Shown here piece by piece: positions 32,356-41,859 of a stretch of DNA of 49,297 bases. The notes under the pieces are model-generated. The model was not told the DNA's origin. It saw only the letters and a list, made by a program, of their open reading frames with translations, and made no database searches. Position numbers and translations under genes: made by a program. The stretch's first letter is position 1. The number at the start of each line of letters is the position of its first letter. This stretch comes from Cyanobium sp. (GTDB lineage Bacteria; Cyanobacteriota; Cyanobacteriia; PCC-6307; Cyanobiaceae), in assembly GCA_014191755.1 (NCBI GenBank), contig BJHE01000003.1, positions 1 through 49,297 of the forward strand, in the 5' to 3' direction.

Positions 32356-34359
32356 GTGAGAGAAGTCGCTATCGAGGGCCCGGTATTGATGTTGATGGGG
32401 CCGCTTGGTACCTTCTTCGCGAGGCTCGCCAACCATCTTGAAACCAGGGGCGTCACCATTACCAAGCTGAGTTTTCCGCTCCATGAATTTGGCTTCCCTG
32501 CCCATCAGAGGGTTGCCTACGCCGGCCCCATGGAAGCTTACAAACCATTTCTGCGCTCCCTGATTGTGGAGCGGGGCATTCGCCATCTGTTCATGTATGG
32601 CGATTTCATCGATCCCCATCGACTGGCGATTGAGTTGGTGTGTGAGATGAATGCCGAGAAGGCCTTGCCCCACACCATTGAATCCTGGGTGTTTGAGCTG
32701 GGCTATGTGCGCCCGAATTACGTGAGTCTGGAGCTGGAGCGGGTCAACGCCCGCTCCAATCTCAATCGTCCGGTTGAGTTTTATCGCGATCTGCCGCCGG
32801 TGGAAGAGATCCCGCATCCAACCCTCGATGCCGGCATGCGGTGGCGGAAATGCTGGAAGGCCCCCACCTTCATCCAGCACGCCTTCACCCCCTACCGCAT
32901 CATCAGCGGCCCCCACAAGCTGCAACCGAAGCCCTCCTACCTGCTGGCCCAGGTGGCTGGCTTGTTGCGCAAACACCTCTATCGGTTCAGTGAGCGCGCG
33001 ATTCACCAGCGCTTGATGGATGGCACGCCCTATATCCTCGTGCCCCTGCAGGTTTCAAGCGATTCCCAGGTGAGTCTGGGCTCGGACTATGCCGGCATGG
33101 AGCCTTTTATTGCCCAGCTGATCGATTCATTTGCCCGTTTTGCCCCCTCGGATCAGCGATTGGCGTTCAAGCATCATCCCCGCGATCGCGGCTACAACCA
33201 TTACGGAGCCCTGATTAAGGATCTGGCGCGCAAGCACGGTGTTGCAGAACGCGTGCTCTATTTCCACGATGGCGCCCTCGGGCCGATCCTCAAGCGAGCT
33301 AAGGCAGTGCTCACCATCAACAGCACAGTTGGGTTGCAGGCTCTGTATCACGCCGTGCCCACCAAGGTGCTGGGGCGCACGTTCTACAACATGCCTGGAC
33401 TCACGGATCAGCAGCCGCTTCGTGTCTTCTGGAGCTCCCCCCAACCCTCAGACCGCGCGTTATACCGGAGCTTCTATCGCCACATGATCGAAACCACCCA
33501 GATCAATGGCAATTTTGATGGCCGCTTTCCCTTCTCCCGCATCTTCGCCGTCTCCCCATCCCTGGGCGTCCATGCCGTCGGCCCCCGTCCGCGCGGTTTT
33601 GAGCTTTTCCAGCGGATGTTCACCCTCGGCAGGGGCTTCGCCACCTACTACCTTCAAGTCCTGGCCCTTGCGTTTGGGGCCCGCCAGTGGGCCCGCCGCC
33701 TGCTGGAGCGGGGTTCCCAGCTCGTCCTGGCCGGCTTGGGGGTGGAGGTGCTGATGGAGCGCAGCCCTGAGTTGATCGATCGGCCCCAGATTCACATCGC
33801 TAACCATGGGCATCCACTTGATGTGTTGCTGGTGCAGGGCTATTTCAGGGAATCCAGCATGACTACAGCCGCCCGCCACCTGCGCTGGATCCTGCCCTTC
33901 TTCGCCGCCAGTGCCCGCAATTATGGCCATACCAACCTAGACCATCTCTCCAGCCGCTCCCGCCTCGCTGGCCTGCGCCAGCTGCTGCGCGTTCTGGACA
34001 AGCAGGGCCGTCTATTTCTCTTTCCCAGTGGCTCCTTGATCACTCCGATCACCCAGCGGATCTCTGGAAGTTTGCATGTGCTCGGCCGGCGCAGTGGGGC
34101 GGTGATCATTCCCTGGACGATCCGCTACCGGGGTTTCCCCCGCTCCGAAGCGGCCAGCCGCTATCGGCCCCTTCGGCTGATCGTGCAACGCTTGTTCGGC
34201 CCCCAGGCCACGATTCTTTGTGAGCAGGGTGCCGCGATCGATCCGAGCGGCTTTGCCGATCAGAACTCTCTTTCCCTGCATATTCGGGAGCTTTATGCCG
34301 ACAGGCTTGGCGCGATCAACCCGGCGTCGCCGTCTCCCAGGCAGGAATCAGATTGTTGA
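32356..34359 (+). CDS. kpsS: KpsS-type Kdo transferase fused to a PlsC-like acyltransferase domain
   Basis: 667 residues, about 270 more than KpsS alone. Residues 1-400 match KpsS, which puts the first beta-Kdo on a lysophospholipid: LMLMGPLGTFFARLANHLE, YGDFIDPH, SWVFELGYVRPNYVSLE, ILVPLQVSSDSQVSLGSDY, FKHHPRDRGYN, LTINSTVGLQALYH and TTQINGNFDGRF. Residues 430-640 resemble a lysophosphatidic-acid acyltransferase. IHIANHGHPLDVLL carries the HX4D motif (His484, Asp489), and LFLFPSGSLITP at about 554-565 stands where FPEGTRS is expected, with Ser in place of Glu. A conserved IIPWTIRYRG follows. The GTG start at 32356 lies 29 bases after kpsC. The fusion is in one frame with no sign of error. 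Confidence 0.82.
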   Translation: MREVAIEGPVLMLMGPLGTFFARLANHLETRGVTITKLSFPLHEFGFPAHQRVAYAGPMEAYKPFLRSLIVERGIRHLFMYGDFIDPHRLAIELVCEMNAEKALPHTIESWVFELGYVRPNYVSLELERVNARSNLNRPVEFYRDLPPVEEIPHPTLDAGMRWRKCWKAPTFIQHAFTPYRIISGPHKLQPKPSYLLAQVAGLLRKHLYRFSERAIHQRLMDGTPYILVPLQVSSDSQVSLGSDYAGMEPFIAQLIDSFARFAPSDQRLAFKHHPRDRGYNHYGALIKDLARKHGVAERVLYFHDGALGPILKRAKAVLTINSTVGLQALYHAVPTKVLGRTFYNMPGLTDQQPLRVFWSSPQPSDRALYRSFYRHMIETTQINGNFDGRFPFSRIFAVSPSLGVHAVGPRPRGFELFQRMFTLGRGFATYYLQVLALAFGARQWARRLLERGSQLVLAGLGVEVLMERSPELIDRPQIHIANHGHPLDVLLVQGYFRESSMTTAARHLRWILPFFAASARNYGHTNLDHLSSRSRLAGLRQLLRVLDKQGRLFLFPSGSLITPITQRISGSLHVLGRRSGAVIIPWTIRYRGFPRSEAASRYRPLRLIVQRLFGPQATILCEQGAAIDPSGFADQNSLSLHIRELYADRLGAINPASPSPRQESDC

Positions 34360-35248
34360 CGATCAATTCTTTCTGTTGATTTGGCCGTAGCTGATTGAGA
34401 TCACAGCGCATCAGAATTTCGCAGATTTGATTGAAATCGCGAGCCAGGGACAAGCTGATCACCTGGGCATTGCCGAATCTTTTAAACTTCTTTAGCAGTA
34501 GCGGCGCACGAAACGATTCTTGAAAAGTTTGCTCAAGGATCCGCTCAAGTTCACCAAGAGTGCCCGCAATCGGGGGCAGGCCTGTCTCATGGCTTCCCTC
34601 AGTCTTTAAGGGGAAAGGATGCCGAGCCGGGGGTATGCCAAAATCGTCTCCGAAAGGTTTTTGCAGTAGCGCCGTGAGGAAGTTGCTGCCTAGCCTTTCG
34701 CTGTGTTGGTGGTGGTTGAACGACACCATGCCCATCAGAGTGGTGTGTCCCGTGGCCAGAGGAATGCTGACCATTGCCCGCAGCAGCATCTGCAGGACCG
34801 GGCTGGTGCGTTGGTAGGGCGGGGCGACCAAGGTGCGGCCGATTTCGGCGTAGCTCAGGCCTCGCCTACGCATGACCTGATCCAGACCCGGATAACAGTG
34901 CTCTTGGTAGGAATGGCTGCCATCCCACTCCTGGCCATGCCAACGGGAGAGGCCCATGCGCAGGCACCCTGCGAGGCAGTGCCGCTCTTGATCCAGGATC
35001 AGCAGGTGCCAGTAATGGGCATCGCGGCCGTCAAGGTCCACCTGCTCCGGGCCAAGCGGAGAGATCTGCCGATAGGTGGTGGCGCGCAGGGCGCCGACCC
35101 AGGAGGCGATGGGATGGAACTGGCTTGGTGAAAGAAAATAGGCGGAAAGTTGATTTTGATCAAAACATCGTTGATTGGGAAGTTGCGAGCGGATATGGTT
35201 GAAGGTGTAGTCCTCAGTTCCGGCATCCCTCACTTTTCCAGTTTCCAT
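34316..35248 (-). CDS. OlsB-like GNAT-type N-acyltransferase
   Basis: 310 residues resembling the acyl-ACP-dependent N-acyltransferase (OlsB/hemolysin-like, Acetyltransf_5) family. HYWHLLILDQERHCLAGCLR and SYAEIGRTLVAPPYQRTSPV, then LATGHTTLMGMVSFNHH, mark the GNAT core. The C-terminal FKRFGNAQVISLSLARDFNQ is conserved-looking. OlsB makes lyso-ornithine lipid and is normally paired or fused with a PlsC-type OlsA. Here the PlsC-like domain is on KpsS, with which this gene overlaps tail-to-tail by 44 bases. An AGGAGG lies directly against the ATG at 35248, too close for ideal spacing; a GTG five codons on is an alternative. Confidence 0.62.
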   Translation of the reverse strand: METGKVRDAGTEDYTFNHIRSQLPNQRCFDQNQLSAYFLSPSQFHPIASWVGALRATTYRQISPLGPEQVDLDGRDAHYWHLLILDQERHCLAGCLRMGLSRWHGQEWDGSHSYQEHCYPGLDQVMRRRGLSYAEIGRTLVAPPYQRTSPVLQMLLRAMVSIPLATGHTTLMGMVSFNHHQHSERLGSNFLTALLQKPFGDDFGIPPARHPFPLKTEGSHETGLPPIAGTLGELERILEQTFQESFRAPLLLKKFKRFGNAQVISLSLARDFNQICEILMRCDLNQLRPNQQKELIVNNLIPAWETATPG

Positions 35249-35290
35249 CCTCCTAGTATCTCGCTTGGGTGATCACCAGTCAACCGCGCA

Positions 35291-36283
35291 ATGCCTCTTC
35301 CCCAGCTGCCCGGAGTTACGTTGCTGCAGCGGGGGCAAAGTGTCGTTCTGCTCCACCAAGGCGCTGGCTCCACCATCGACCATTTCCTGCGGGGCCCATT
35401 GGAGGCATGGGAGGCTCAGATCATCGAGGTTGATTCCGCTGAGGCTCCTAACCCTAATGTCCAAAGTTTAATGATGGCTGCCCATCTTGTCGTGGTGGTG
35501 CGCTATCTGCCACGTCACTGGCTTCGGGTCCTCAGGCATCTCCGCAGGGCAGGCATTCGGCTGGTGTATTTGATGGACGACGACCTTCTCGACCCGGCCC
35601 TGCTGCCGCAGCTGCCCGCCGTCTACCGGCAGCGGCTGCGGCAGCGGATCACCCGCCAGCGTTCGCGGGTACCGGAGCTATGCGACCCCATCTGGGTGAC
35701 CAGTGCGTTTCTGGAGCTTAAGTATGCCCACCTCGGTGCCCTGCATCTTCCCCTCAGCCCCCATCCCGGTTTACTGGCAGAGCGTCCGCGCCTGCAGCTG
35801 GCCTATCTCGGCAGCAGTGTTCACCAGCTGGAGTTTGCCTGGCTGCGGGAGCTGCTCCTCCTGCTGCAGAGTCGCCAGTGCCACACCCATGTGGATGTCT
35901 TTGGCGACCTCAGCATCAACCGCCAATTCCGCGACCTTCCCCGCGTGCGGATCCTCCACCCGATGCGCTGGCCCAGCTATCTGGCCGAGACCGGCCAGGG
36001 CCGCTGTGATCTGTTGCTGACCCCCTTGCTGGAGAGCCCGTTCAACGCGGCGAGGGCCCCAGTCAAGTTCATCGACGCTGCCCGCTGCGGGGCCGCCGGC
36101 CTTTACTCGGATCGCTCCCCTTACCGAGGCTTCATCCGTCCAGGCATTGATGGTCTGCTGCTCGGGGATCGCCAGCAGGAGTGGCTGGAAGCGATCGAGT
36201 GGCTGATCCTCGATTCTTGCGCCAGGCACCGACTGGCCACGGAGGGTCGGCGTCGCGCCCTGCAGCTGAGTGGATCTCCCTGA
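35291..36283 (+). CDS. GT-B fold glycosyltransferase
   Basis: 330 residues. Rossmann-like segments (LVVVVRYLP, GIRLVYLMDDDLLD, LQLAYLGSS, HVDVFGDL) precede a GT4-like C-terminal part, GRCDLLLTPLLESPFNAARA, then KFIDAARCGAAGLYSDRSPY and GIDGLLLGDRQQEW, where donor-sugar contacts usually sit. Its ATG is 42 bases from the divergent OlsB-like gene. It probably adds a sugar to the capsule chain; donor and acceptor cannot be read from sequence. Confidence 0.72.
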   Translation: MPLPQLPGVTLLQRGQSVVLLHQGAGSTIDHFLRGPLEAWEAQIIEVDSAEAPNPNVQSLMMAAHLVVVVRYLPRHWLRVLRHLRRAGIRLVYLMDDDLLDPALLPQLPAVYRQRLRQRITRQRSRVPELCDPIWVTSAFLELKYAHLGALHLPLSPHPGLLAERPRLQLAYLGSSVHQLEFAWLRELLLLLQSRQCHTHVDVFGDLSINRQFRDLPRVRILHPMRWPSYLAETGQGRCDLLLTPLLESPFNAARAPVKFIDAARCGAAGLYSDRSPYRGFIRPGIDGLLLGDRQQEWLEAIEWLILDSCARHRLATEGRRRALQLSGSP

Positions 36284-36349
36284 TATCCGGGCGTTGGGAG
36301 AGCTTTGTAGCCGTGAGAAACTCCTCTAATATTGTCTGACCATGCCTGC

Positions 36350-37537
36350 ATGTCACCCTGCGCGGGATTCACCACTCACTGCGCTCAAGGCCAGCTTGTG
36401 GCAGGGATCCGCTGGGGTTCGATCGGTTTGATGTCGTCCCTGATGGTGCTGCCCGGCGGCAGCGCCGTGGCTCAATCAGCCCCGAAGCCCCTGGCCCCAT
36501 CGCGGCCAGTAGAGAGGAAGCTGCCTGCGGCGTCTGCGATCGACCCTGGCCTGGCGGCCAACCTCCGCTACCGGTTGGGTCCGGGAGACAAACTCAAGAT
36601 GGCCGTCTTCCGGATGGAGGGCTACGAGACCGTCGCCGAGGTCCTCAGCGATGGCACCCTCAACCTGCCCCGGCTGGGCAGCGTGCCGGTCTGGGGGTTG
36701 AGTCTCGATGAGGCCCGGCGGCGGATCACCGCCGGCTACGCCACGATCCTGCGGCGTCCGATCGTGTATCTGGATCTGGTCGAGGCGCGCCCGGTCCGGG
36801 TGGCGGTGAGCGGCGAGGTGCAGCGGCCGGGGCTCTACAGCATCGGCAAGGGGGGATCGAACCAGCTCAGCAGCAGCGGCCCTGGAGGTTCTCCTAGCAC
36901 CATGATTCAAACCAGCGGCGCACCGACCCTCCTCGATGCGATCCAGCGGGCCGGAGGTCTCACCGCCTACGGCGATCTTCGCCGCCTCACCGTGCAGCGC
37001 CCCAGCGGCGGACCGGGATCCCCCATGCGCACGTATCAGTTCGACTTTCTCAAGGTGCTCTCCGGCAGCGGGCCCGTCACCAACCCGCTCCTCTACGACG
37101 GCGACACGATCACGATTCCCCGCGCCGAAAACCTCAGCGAAACCGAATTGCTCGCCATCGCCTCCTCCACCTTCGCGCCCGACACGATCGCGGTGAATGT
37201 GGTGGGCGAAGTGTTGAAGCCCGGCACCCTGAATGTGAAGGCCAACAGCCCCCTCTCCGGCGCCCTGCTCACGGCCGGGGGGCTGACCCGCCGGGCCAAT
37301 GATCAGACCGTGCGCTTACTCAGGCTGACTCCCTCCGGCACGATCAAGCAGGCGACCATCCGCTTCAATCCGGCCGCCCCCCTCGGGTCGGTTCAGAACC
37401 CACCCCTGCAGCAGGGTGATGTGATCGTGGTCGACCGGCATGGCTGGGCCAAGACCACCGACGGACTCTCCGATGCCCTGGCGCCGATCGGTCCGGTGAT
37501 CAACGCCGGCTCCCTGTTCCGGCTGCTGGGGCTCTGA
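36350..37537 (+). CDS. outer-membrane polysaccharide export protein (Wza/KpsD-like)
   Basis: Periplasmic/outer-membrane exporter component of the Poly_export family. A hydrophobic N-terminal stretch (IGLMSSLMVLPGGSAVA) acts as signal peptide. The Poly_export domain follows (YRLGPGDKLKMAVFRMEGY, VLSDGTLNLPRLGSVPVWG). Then come SLBB domains (VRVAVSGEVQRPGLYSI; AVNVVGEVLKPGTLNVKA; LLTAGGLTRRANDQTVRLLR). No lipobox Cys is evident after the signal peptide. The ATG at 36350 was preferred to the TTG at 36332. It completes the export route begun by KpsMTE. Confidence 0.88.
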   Translation: MSPCAGFTTHCAQGQLVAGIRWGSIGLMSSLMVLPGGSAVAQSAPKPLAPSRPVERKLPAASAIDPGLAANLRYRLGPGDKLKMAVFRMEGYETVAEVLSDGTLNLPRLGSVPVWGLSLDEARRRITAGYATILRRPIVYLDLVEARPVRVAVSGEVQRPGLYSIGKGGSNQLSSSGPGGSPSTMIQTSGAPTLLDAIQRAGGLTAYGDLRRLTVQRPSGGPGSPMRTYQFDFLKVLSGSGPVTNPLLYDGDTITIPRAENLSETELLAIASSTFAPDTIAVNVVGEVLKPGTLNVKANSPLSGALLTAGGLTRRANDQTVRLLRLTPSGTIKQATIRFNPAAPLGSVQNPPLQQGDVIVVDRHGWAKTTDGLSDALAPIGPVINAGSLFRLLGL

Positions 37538-37592
37538 TCCTCCAGGCTTGGCGGTTCCCACGGGCGGTTGGTGGCCGGCGGGGGCGGGGGGA

Positions 37593-38060
37593 TTAGAGGG
37601 GGCGGACCCCTTCGCCGAGGCCCGAGGCTTCCAGCCAGCGGCGGATGCCCTCCGGCAGCGGACAGCGTTGCCGTTCGGCTGCGGCGATGGCCAGATGGCG
37701 CGTGAGGCCCTGGGCCACCGGCTGCCCCTCGCGCTCGAAGCAGTAGCTCACCTCAAAGCCTTCGGGCCCCAAGGCTTCGGGCCGCAGGCTGATCAGCAGT
37801 TGGTCGCCCGTCAGCAGCGGCCGGCGGAATTCGGCCTGGCAGTACACGATCGGTAGGGCCACGCCCGGTGAAACGCCCGCCCACTCCGGTCTGGGAAACA
37901 CCGACGCGGCCGGCAGCCCGAAGCGCTCCAGGCTCTCTTCATAAGCCTCGTGGCACCAGCGCAGCAGCTGGTGGAAGTGCATCACGCCGGCGGCATCGGT
38001 GTCACCAAAGCGCACGCTGCGATGCAGCTGCAGCCAGGTGGTGGGAGGCGGGAGCGGCAT
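37593..38060 (-). CDS. 1,4-dihydroxy-2-naphthoyl-CoA thioesterase-like protein
   Basis: 155-residue hotdog-fold thioesterase of the 4HBT family. The active-site segment RFGDTDAAGVMHFHQLLRW carries the catalytic Asp, followed by YEESLERFG and the PIVYCQAEFRRPLLTGDQL strand. Cyanobacterial members of this group hydrolyse DHNA-CoA in phylloquinone synthesis, which would complement menF/menA/menC/menE in this window, though it is not linked to them. A general acyl-CoA thioesterase is the alternative. Confidence 0.78.
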   Translation of the reverse strand: MPLPPPTTWLQLHRSVRFGDTDAAGVMHFHQLLRWCHEAYEESLERFGLPAASVFPRPEWAGVSPGVALPIVYCQAEFRRPLLTGDQLLISLRPEALGPEGFEVSYCFEREGQPVAQGLTRHLAIAAAERQRCPLPEGIRRWLEASGLGEGVRPL

Positions 38061-38192
38061 CGGGTGGAACGGGACAGGGTCCCTGGATCAGCGATCGGTC
38101 GCCGGTAACGGGATCACAACAGCCGATTCAGCAGAGCGAATGCCGGTCGCCGTGCTGCCGATGGAGGGCAAGGACGGGTAGAGCTTGGCTGC

Positions 38193-39377
38193 TCAGCGAT
38201 CCACGGAGCCCATGATCACATCGATCGAGCCCAGGATCGCCATGATGTCAGCAACCTTGGCCCCCTTGAGGATATGGGGCAGGATCTGGAGGTTGTTGAG
38301 GTCGGCGGCGCGGATCTTGAACCGCCAGGGGGTGACATCGTCGTTGCCCTGGATGAACACACCGATTTCGCCCTTGCCAGACTCAAGGCGGGTGTAGAGC
38401 TCACCACCGGGAATCTTGAAGGTGGGGGCCACTTTCTTGGCCACGTACTGATAATCGAAGCCGGACCATTCGCTTCCCTTACCCTCGGCCATCCGACGTG
38501 CTTCCAGGTTCTCGGTAGGGCCGCCCGGAATCATCTTGCAGGCTTGGCGAAGGATCTTCAGCGACTGGCGCATCTCCTGGATTCGCACCCGGTAGCGGGC
38601 GAAGCAGTCGCCTTCTTTTTCCCAGGCCACATCCCAGTCGAAGTCGTCATAGCACTCGTAATGATCCACCTTGCGCAGGTCCCAGGGCACGCCGGAGGCC
38701 CGCAGCATCGGACCGGAGAGGCTCCAGTTGATCGCCTGCTCCCGGGTGATCGCCCCGAGGCCCTCGATGCGCTTACGGAAGATGGGATTGTTGGTGATCA
38801 GCTTCTCGTATTCATCGATCTTGGGGCCGAACCAGTCGCAGAAATCGAGGCACTTCTCCAGCCAGCCCCAGGGCAGATCCACCGCTACGCCGCCGATGCG
38901 GAAGTAATTGTTGTTGATCAGCCGCTGACCGGTGGCCGCTTCCCAGAGGTCATAGATCATCTCCCGCTCGCGGAAGATGTAGAAGAAGGGGGTCTGAGCG
39001 CCCACATCGGCCAGGAATGGGCCCAGCCAGAGCAGGTGGTTGGCGATGCGGTTCAGCTCCAGCATGATCACGCGGATGTAGCTGGCCCGCTTCGGAACCG
39101 GGATGTTGGCCAGGCGCTCGGGGGCGTTCACCACGATCGCTTCGTAGAACATTCCGGCCGCGTAGTCCATGCGGCTCACATAAGGCACGAACATCACGTT
39201 CGTGCGGTTCTCGGCGATCTTCTCCATGCCGCGGTGCAGGTAGCCGATCACCGGCTCGCAATCCACCACGTCCTCGCCGTCGAGGGTCACCACCAGGCGC
39301 AACACCCCGTGCATCGAGGGGTGATGGGGGCCGAAGTTGACCACCATCGGCTCGGTGCGCGTTTCCAGCTGGGTCAT
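38193..39377 (-). CDS. ndhH: NAD(P)H-quinone oxidoreductase subunit H
   Basis: 394 residues, the 49-kDa/NuoD-type subunit of the photosynthetic NDH-1 complex in the thylakoid membrane. Conserved segments: [82 protein letters not shown] and the C-terminal [16 protein letters not shown]. Full length with the usual ATG. Single gene here; the haloperoxidase gene lies 99 bases upstream. Confidence 0.97.
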   Translation of the reverse strand: MTQLETRTEPMVVNFGPHHPSMHGVLRLVVTLDGEDVVDCEPVIGYLHRGMEKIAENRTNVMFVPYVSRMDYAAGMFYEAIVVNAPERLANIPVPKRASYIRVIMLELNRIANHLLWLGPFLADVGAQTPFFYIFREREMIYDLWEAATGQRLINNNYFRIGGVAVDLPWGWLEKCLDFCDWFGPKIDEYEKLITNNPIFRKRIEGLGAITREQAINWSLSGPMLRASGVPWDLRKVDHYECYDDFDWDVAWEKEGDCFARYRVRIQEMRQSLKILRQACKMIPGGPTENLEARRMAEGKGSEWSGFDYQYVAKKVAPTFKIPGGELYTRLESGKGEIGVFIQGNDDVTPWRFKIRAADLNNLQILPHILKGAKVADIMAILGSIDVIMGSVDR

Positions 39378-39476
39378 GGGAAGGCGGAGGCCAGGTCTGA
39401 TGACAATCCTAAGGAGGCCGCGGCGGAAACCTGGTGGTTTGCGGCAGGCGAGCCAGTGTTCAGCGGCCAGGGGCCC

Positions 39477-41795
39477 CTAGGTGCTGGCCCAGAGGTTCTG
39501 GACCACCGCGGCACCCACATTCAGACCGACAGCAAAGGAATCCTCACAGGCCTCGCGGATATGAACGCCGCCATAGACGCGGCTGATCGCATTCTCCAGG
39601 CCGGCCTCGTAGAAGCTATTGGGCATAACTTCCCCCGCATCGGTAAAACCGTCAAAGGTGCGCACCACGCCGGGGAGTTCCTGCGATGTGGCGTCAAAGG
39701 TGAGATTGTTACCAAAGAAATGGCTCATGACGCTGGCAAAGGTGCCCCCCATCACCGAGTGGCCGGAAAGGAAATCCGGGAAGGGTGGCGACTGGACGCC
39801 ATTGATAGCGGACAGCAAGGACTGCCAGTTTGGGTCTCGGACGGTGAGGGCCGAACCATCCGTATCGGAGAAGCTGCCGGTGATCAGGTCCCAGGGGCGG
39901 GGCTGAACGTTGTCGTATTTCTCTTTCCAGGCGCAAATCACAGCATCGGCCATGGCGAGGCTGAGGCTGGCGATCAGCTCGGCGTTGTCGAGCATAGAGG
40001 TCACCTGGTCGAGCGCCACATCCACGGCGATCTCAAGCATCTGACCGTAGGGCCGGAAGGTGTCTGTCCTGTCGTAGGCCCAGAAGAGAGCGATTTGCGT
40101 CTGATCGGGGCTGCGCTCCAACGTCGTTGTGGAGGTGTTCGCCAAGCCGCCGTAGAGACGCACTTCGTTCAACTGCTGGGCATATTGGTCGAGGTCCACA
40201 TCGGGCCGGCACTGCAGACCGTTGGAGCTGAAGTCATCGGGACTGCTGATCACCCAGGGGGTCACCGATCCCCAGTTGGGCCCCAAAGCCGCCCCCGCGG
40301 TGGGTCCGGATGGGGCCGGAGTCCAGACATATCCCGGCAGGCCGCCGCTGGGGGGCGTGTAGGGGGTGGTGTTGGCCGAGCCGTCGTTGGCTCGCAGAGC
40401 ACGAATCTGGTCGGCGATGCCGGCACCGAAGGCCAGGGCCTCCTCAATGCTCTCCGCTGACCCCGCGAGGGACTGGAGGCTGGAGCTGTATTGCTCCTGG
40501 ATCAAGCTGCTTTCCCCAGGAAGTTCGAGCGAGAGAATCCTCTGCGCCGCACCCAATAGGGCCGCATCTATGTTGGCGCCCGCCGGGGCGCTCTGGTCGA
40601 TTCGGTAGAAATCCACCTCATCGCCAAAAGCGGCAAGGGTGTCAAATGCGGCCAGTGTGTCCAGCATCGCCGTGGAGAGCATGGCCAACAGGCGGCTGCC
40701 GGTGGTGGGGGGCACACCGGGCTTGCCATTGCTGCCCGCAGATTGGATCGCATTCAGGGCAGTATTGGTCCAAATGAGGATCGGGTCAGACCCCGGAGGC
40801 ACAAGGGGTGGGGGGGGATTGAGGGTATCGATTCTGACCCCATCGGAGGCGGGGCTGCCGGCGTTTCCGGCGATATCGGTGTAAGAGTTCGCTGCGATGG
40901 AAAGCGTACCCGTGGTGGCGATGCCGTCTTGAGCGGTGAAAATTGCAGAATAGAAGTTGCCATATCCAGTGAAGCCACTGAGGGTGCCGTTGGTTATACT
41001 GATATCTTGAGCGCTGAAACCTACGACCTTTTCACTAAAGGAGAACGAGACCAAGGCGTTTTTGGCCGTGTCATTGATGTCGGGCGCTGCGAAGAGAATG
41101 GCGACGGCAGGATTGAAGGTGTCGATCTGCAGTGTGGCTGACACGGCCCCCGCACCCGCATTTTCGAAGATGTCGTGCCAAGAGCCAGTGGCTATGGCGA
41201 TCGAAGCGGTGCCTTCCGTGTTTGCCGAGGGCGTGAAGGTGGCGGAATAACTAGAGCTGGAGCCGTTGAGATTCGAGAGGCTGCCCCCGGACACGGAGAC
41301 ATCGCCGCTGTTGAAGGAGGTGCCCGGATTGCGGCTAAAGGCAAAGCTGATAAGGGCGGTCTCGCCAGTTGAGATTAAATAATCATTGCTGGTAATCGTT
41401 GCGCTGTTGGCGATGCCGGTGAGGTTTGTGGCGTTGAAGTTGCGAAAGAATGAGGCGGTCTGATAGGTGCTCAAAGAGCGAATGTCGCCGAAGCCAGTCC
41501 TGTCAAATCCATTCACGCTGACATAAGTAACCGCGACGGTGTCCGTGGCGAGGATCGGCGTGGCTAGGTTTAGGCGGATGGTGGTGCCGCCACCGCGTAA
41601 CATTGCGGGACCAGTGATGCTGCGGCGGATTCCGTTGACGGACACTTGAAAGCGGCCGAAACTGGGGAGAATACTATTGAGAACTTCGCTGTAGCGCAAT
41701 GCAAGCATTGTGCCGTCGACAGCCAACTCGACAAGTGATGGGATCGCCATTGGGTTAGCTAATTGTGTGGTTAGGTTTAGGTTGCCAAAAGCCAA
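39477..41795 (-). CDS. Ig-like domain protein fused to a vanadium-dependent haloperoxidase/PAP2 domain
   Basis: 772 residues. Residues 1-115 resemble a SwmB-type adhesin module (LRYSEVLNSILPSFGRFQVS, VAVTYVSVNG). Two Ig-like repeats follow (about 125-225 and 228-320; ALISFAFSRNPG and ALVSFSFSEKVVGF). Residues 335-772 are a VHPO: KYDNVQPRP fits K-x6-RP, PDFLSGHSV stands for the PSGH core, and SRVYGGVH fits SR-x5-H, the three vanadate-binding motifs, in order. There is no N-terminal signal peptide, so export by a type I system or retention in the cytoplasm must be considered. In this family halide or phosphate chemistry cannot be told by eye. Confidence 0.82.
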   Translation of the reverse strand: MAFGNLNLTTQLANPMAIPSLVELAVDGTMLALRYSEVLNSILPSFGRFQVSVNGIRRSITGPAMLRGGGTTIRLNLATPILATDTVAVTYVSVNGFDRTGFGDIRSLSTYQTASFFRNFNATNLTGIANSATITSNDYLISTGETALISFAFSRNPGTSFNSGDVSVSGGSLSNLNGSSSSYSATFTPSANTEGTASIAIATGSWHDIFENAGAGAVSATLQIDTFNPAVAILFAAPDINDTAKNALVSFSFSEKVVGFSAQDISITNGTLSGFTGYGNFYSAIFTAQDGIATTGTLSIAANSYTDIAGNAGSPASDGVRIDTLNPPPPLVPPGSDPILIWTNTALNAIQSAGSNGKPGVPPTTGSRLLAMLSTAMLDTLAAFDTLAAFGDEVDFYRIDQSAPAGANIDAALLGAAQRILSLELPGESSLIQEQYSSSLQSLAGSAESIEEALAFGAGIADQIRALRANDGSANTTPYTPPSGGLPGYVWTPAPSGPTAGAALGPNWGSVTPWVISSPDDFSSNGLQCRPDVDLDQYAQQLNEVRLYGGLANTSTTTLERSPDQTQIALFWAYDRTDTFRPYGQMLEIAVDVALDQVTSMLDNAELIASLSLAMADAVICAWKEKYDNVQPRPWDLITGSFSDTDGSALTVRDPNWQSLLSAINGVQSPPFPDFLSGHSVMGGTFASVMSHFFGNNLTFDATSQELPGVVRTFDGFTDAGEVMPNSFYEAGLENAISRVYGGVHIREACEDSFAVGLNVGAAVVQNLWAST

Positions 41796-41859
41796 TTAGG
41801 CTTGAAACATTCAGGCAATGGCTATATATTTTTTGTGCCAGCTTTCAGCTTTCTATTGG

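Noticed and set aside
38274..40460. A 728-codon plus-strand frame opposite ndhH and the haloperoxidase gene
   Set aside because: His/Gly/Val-rich shadow of two clear genes; no domain.
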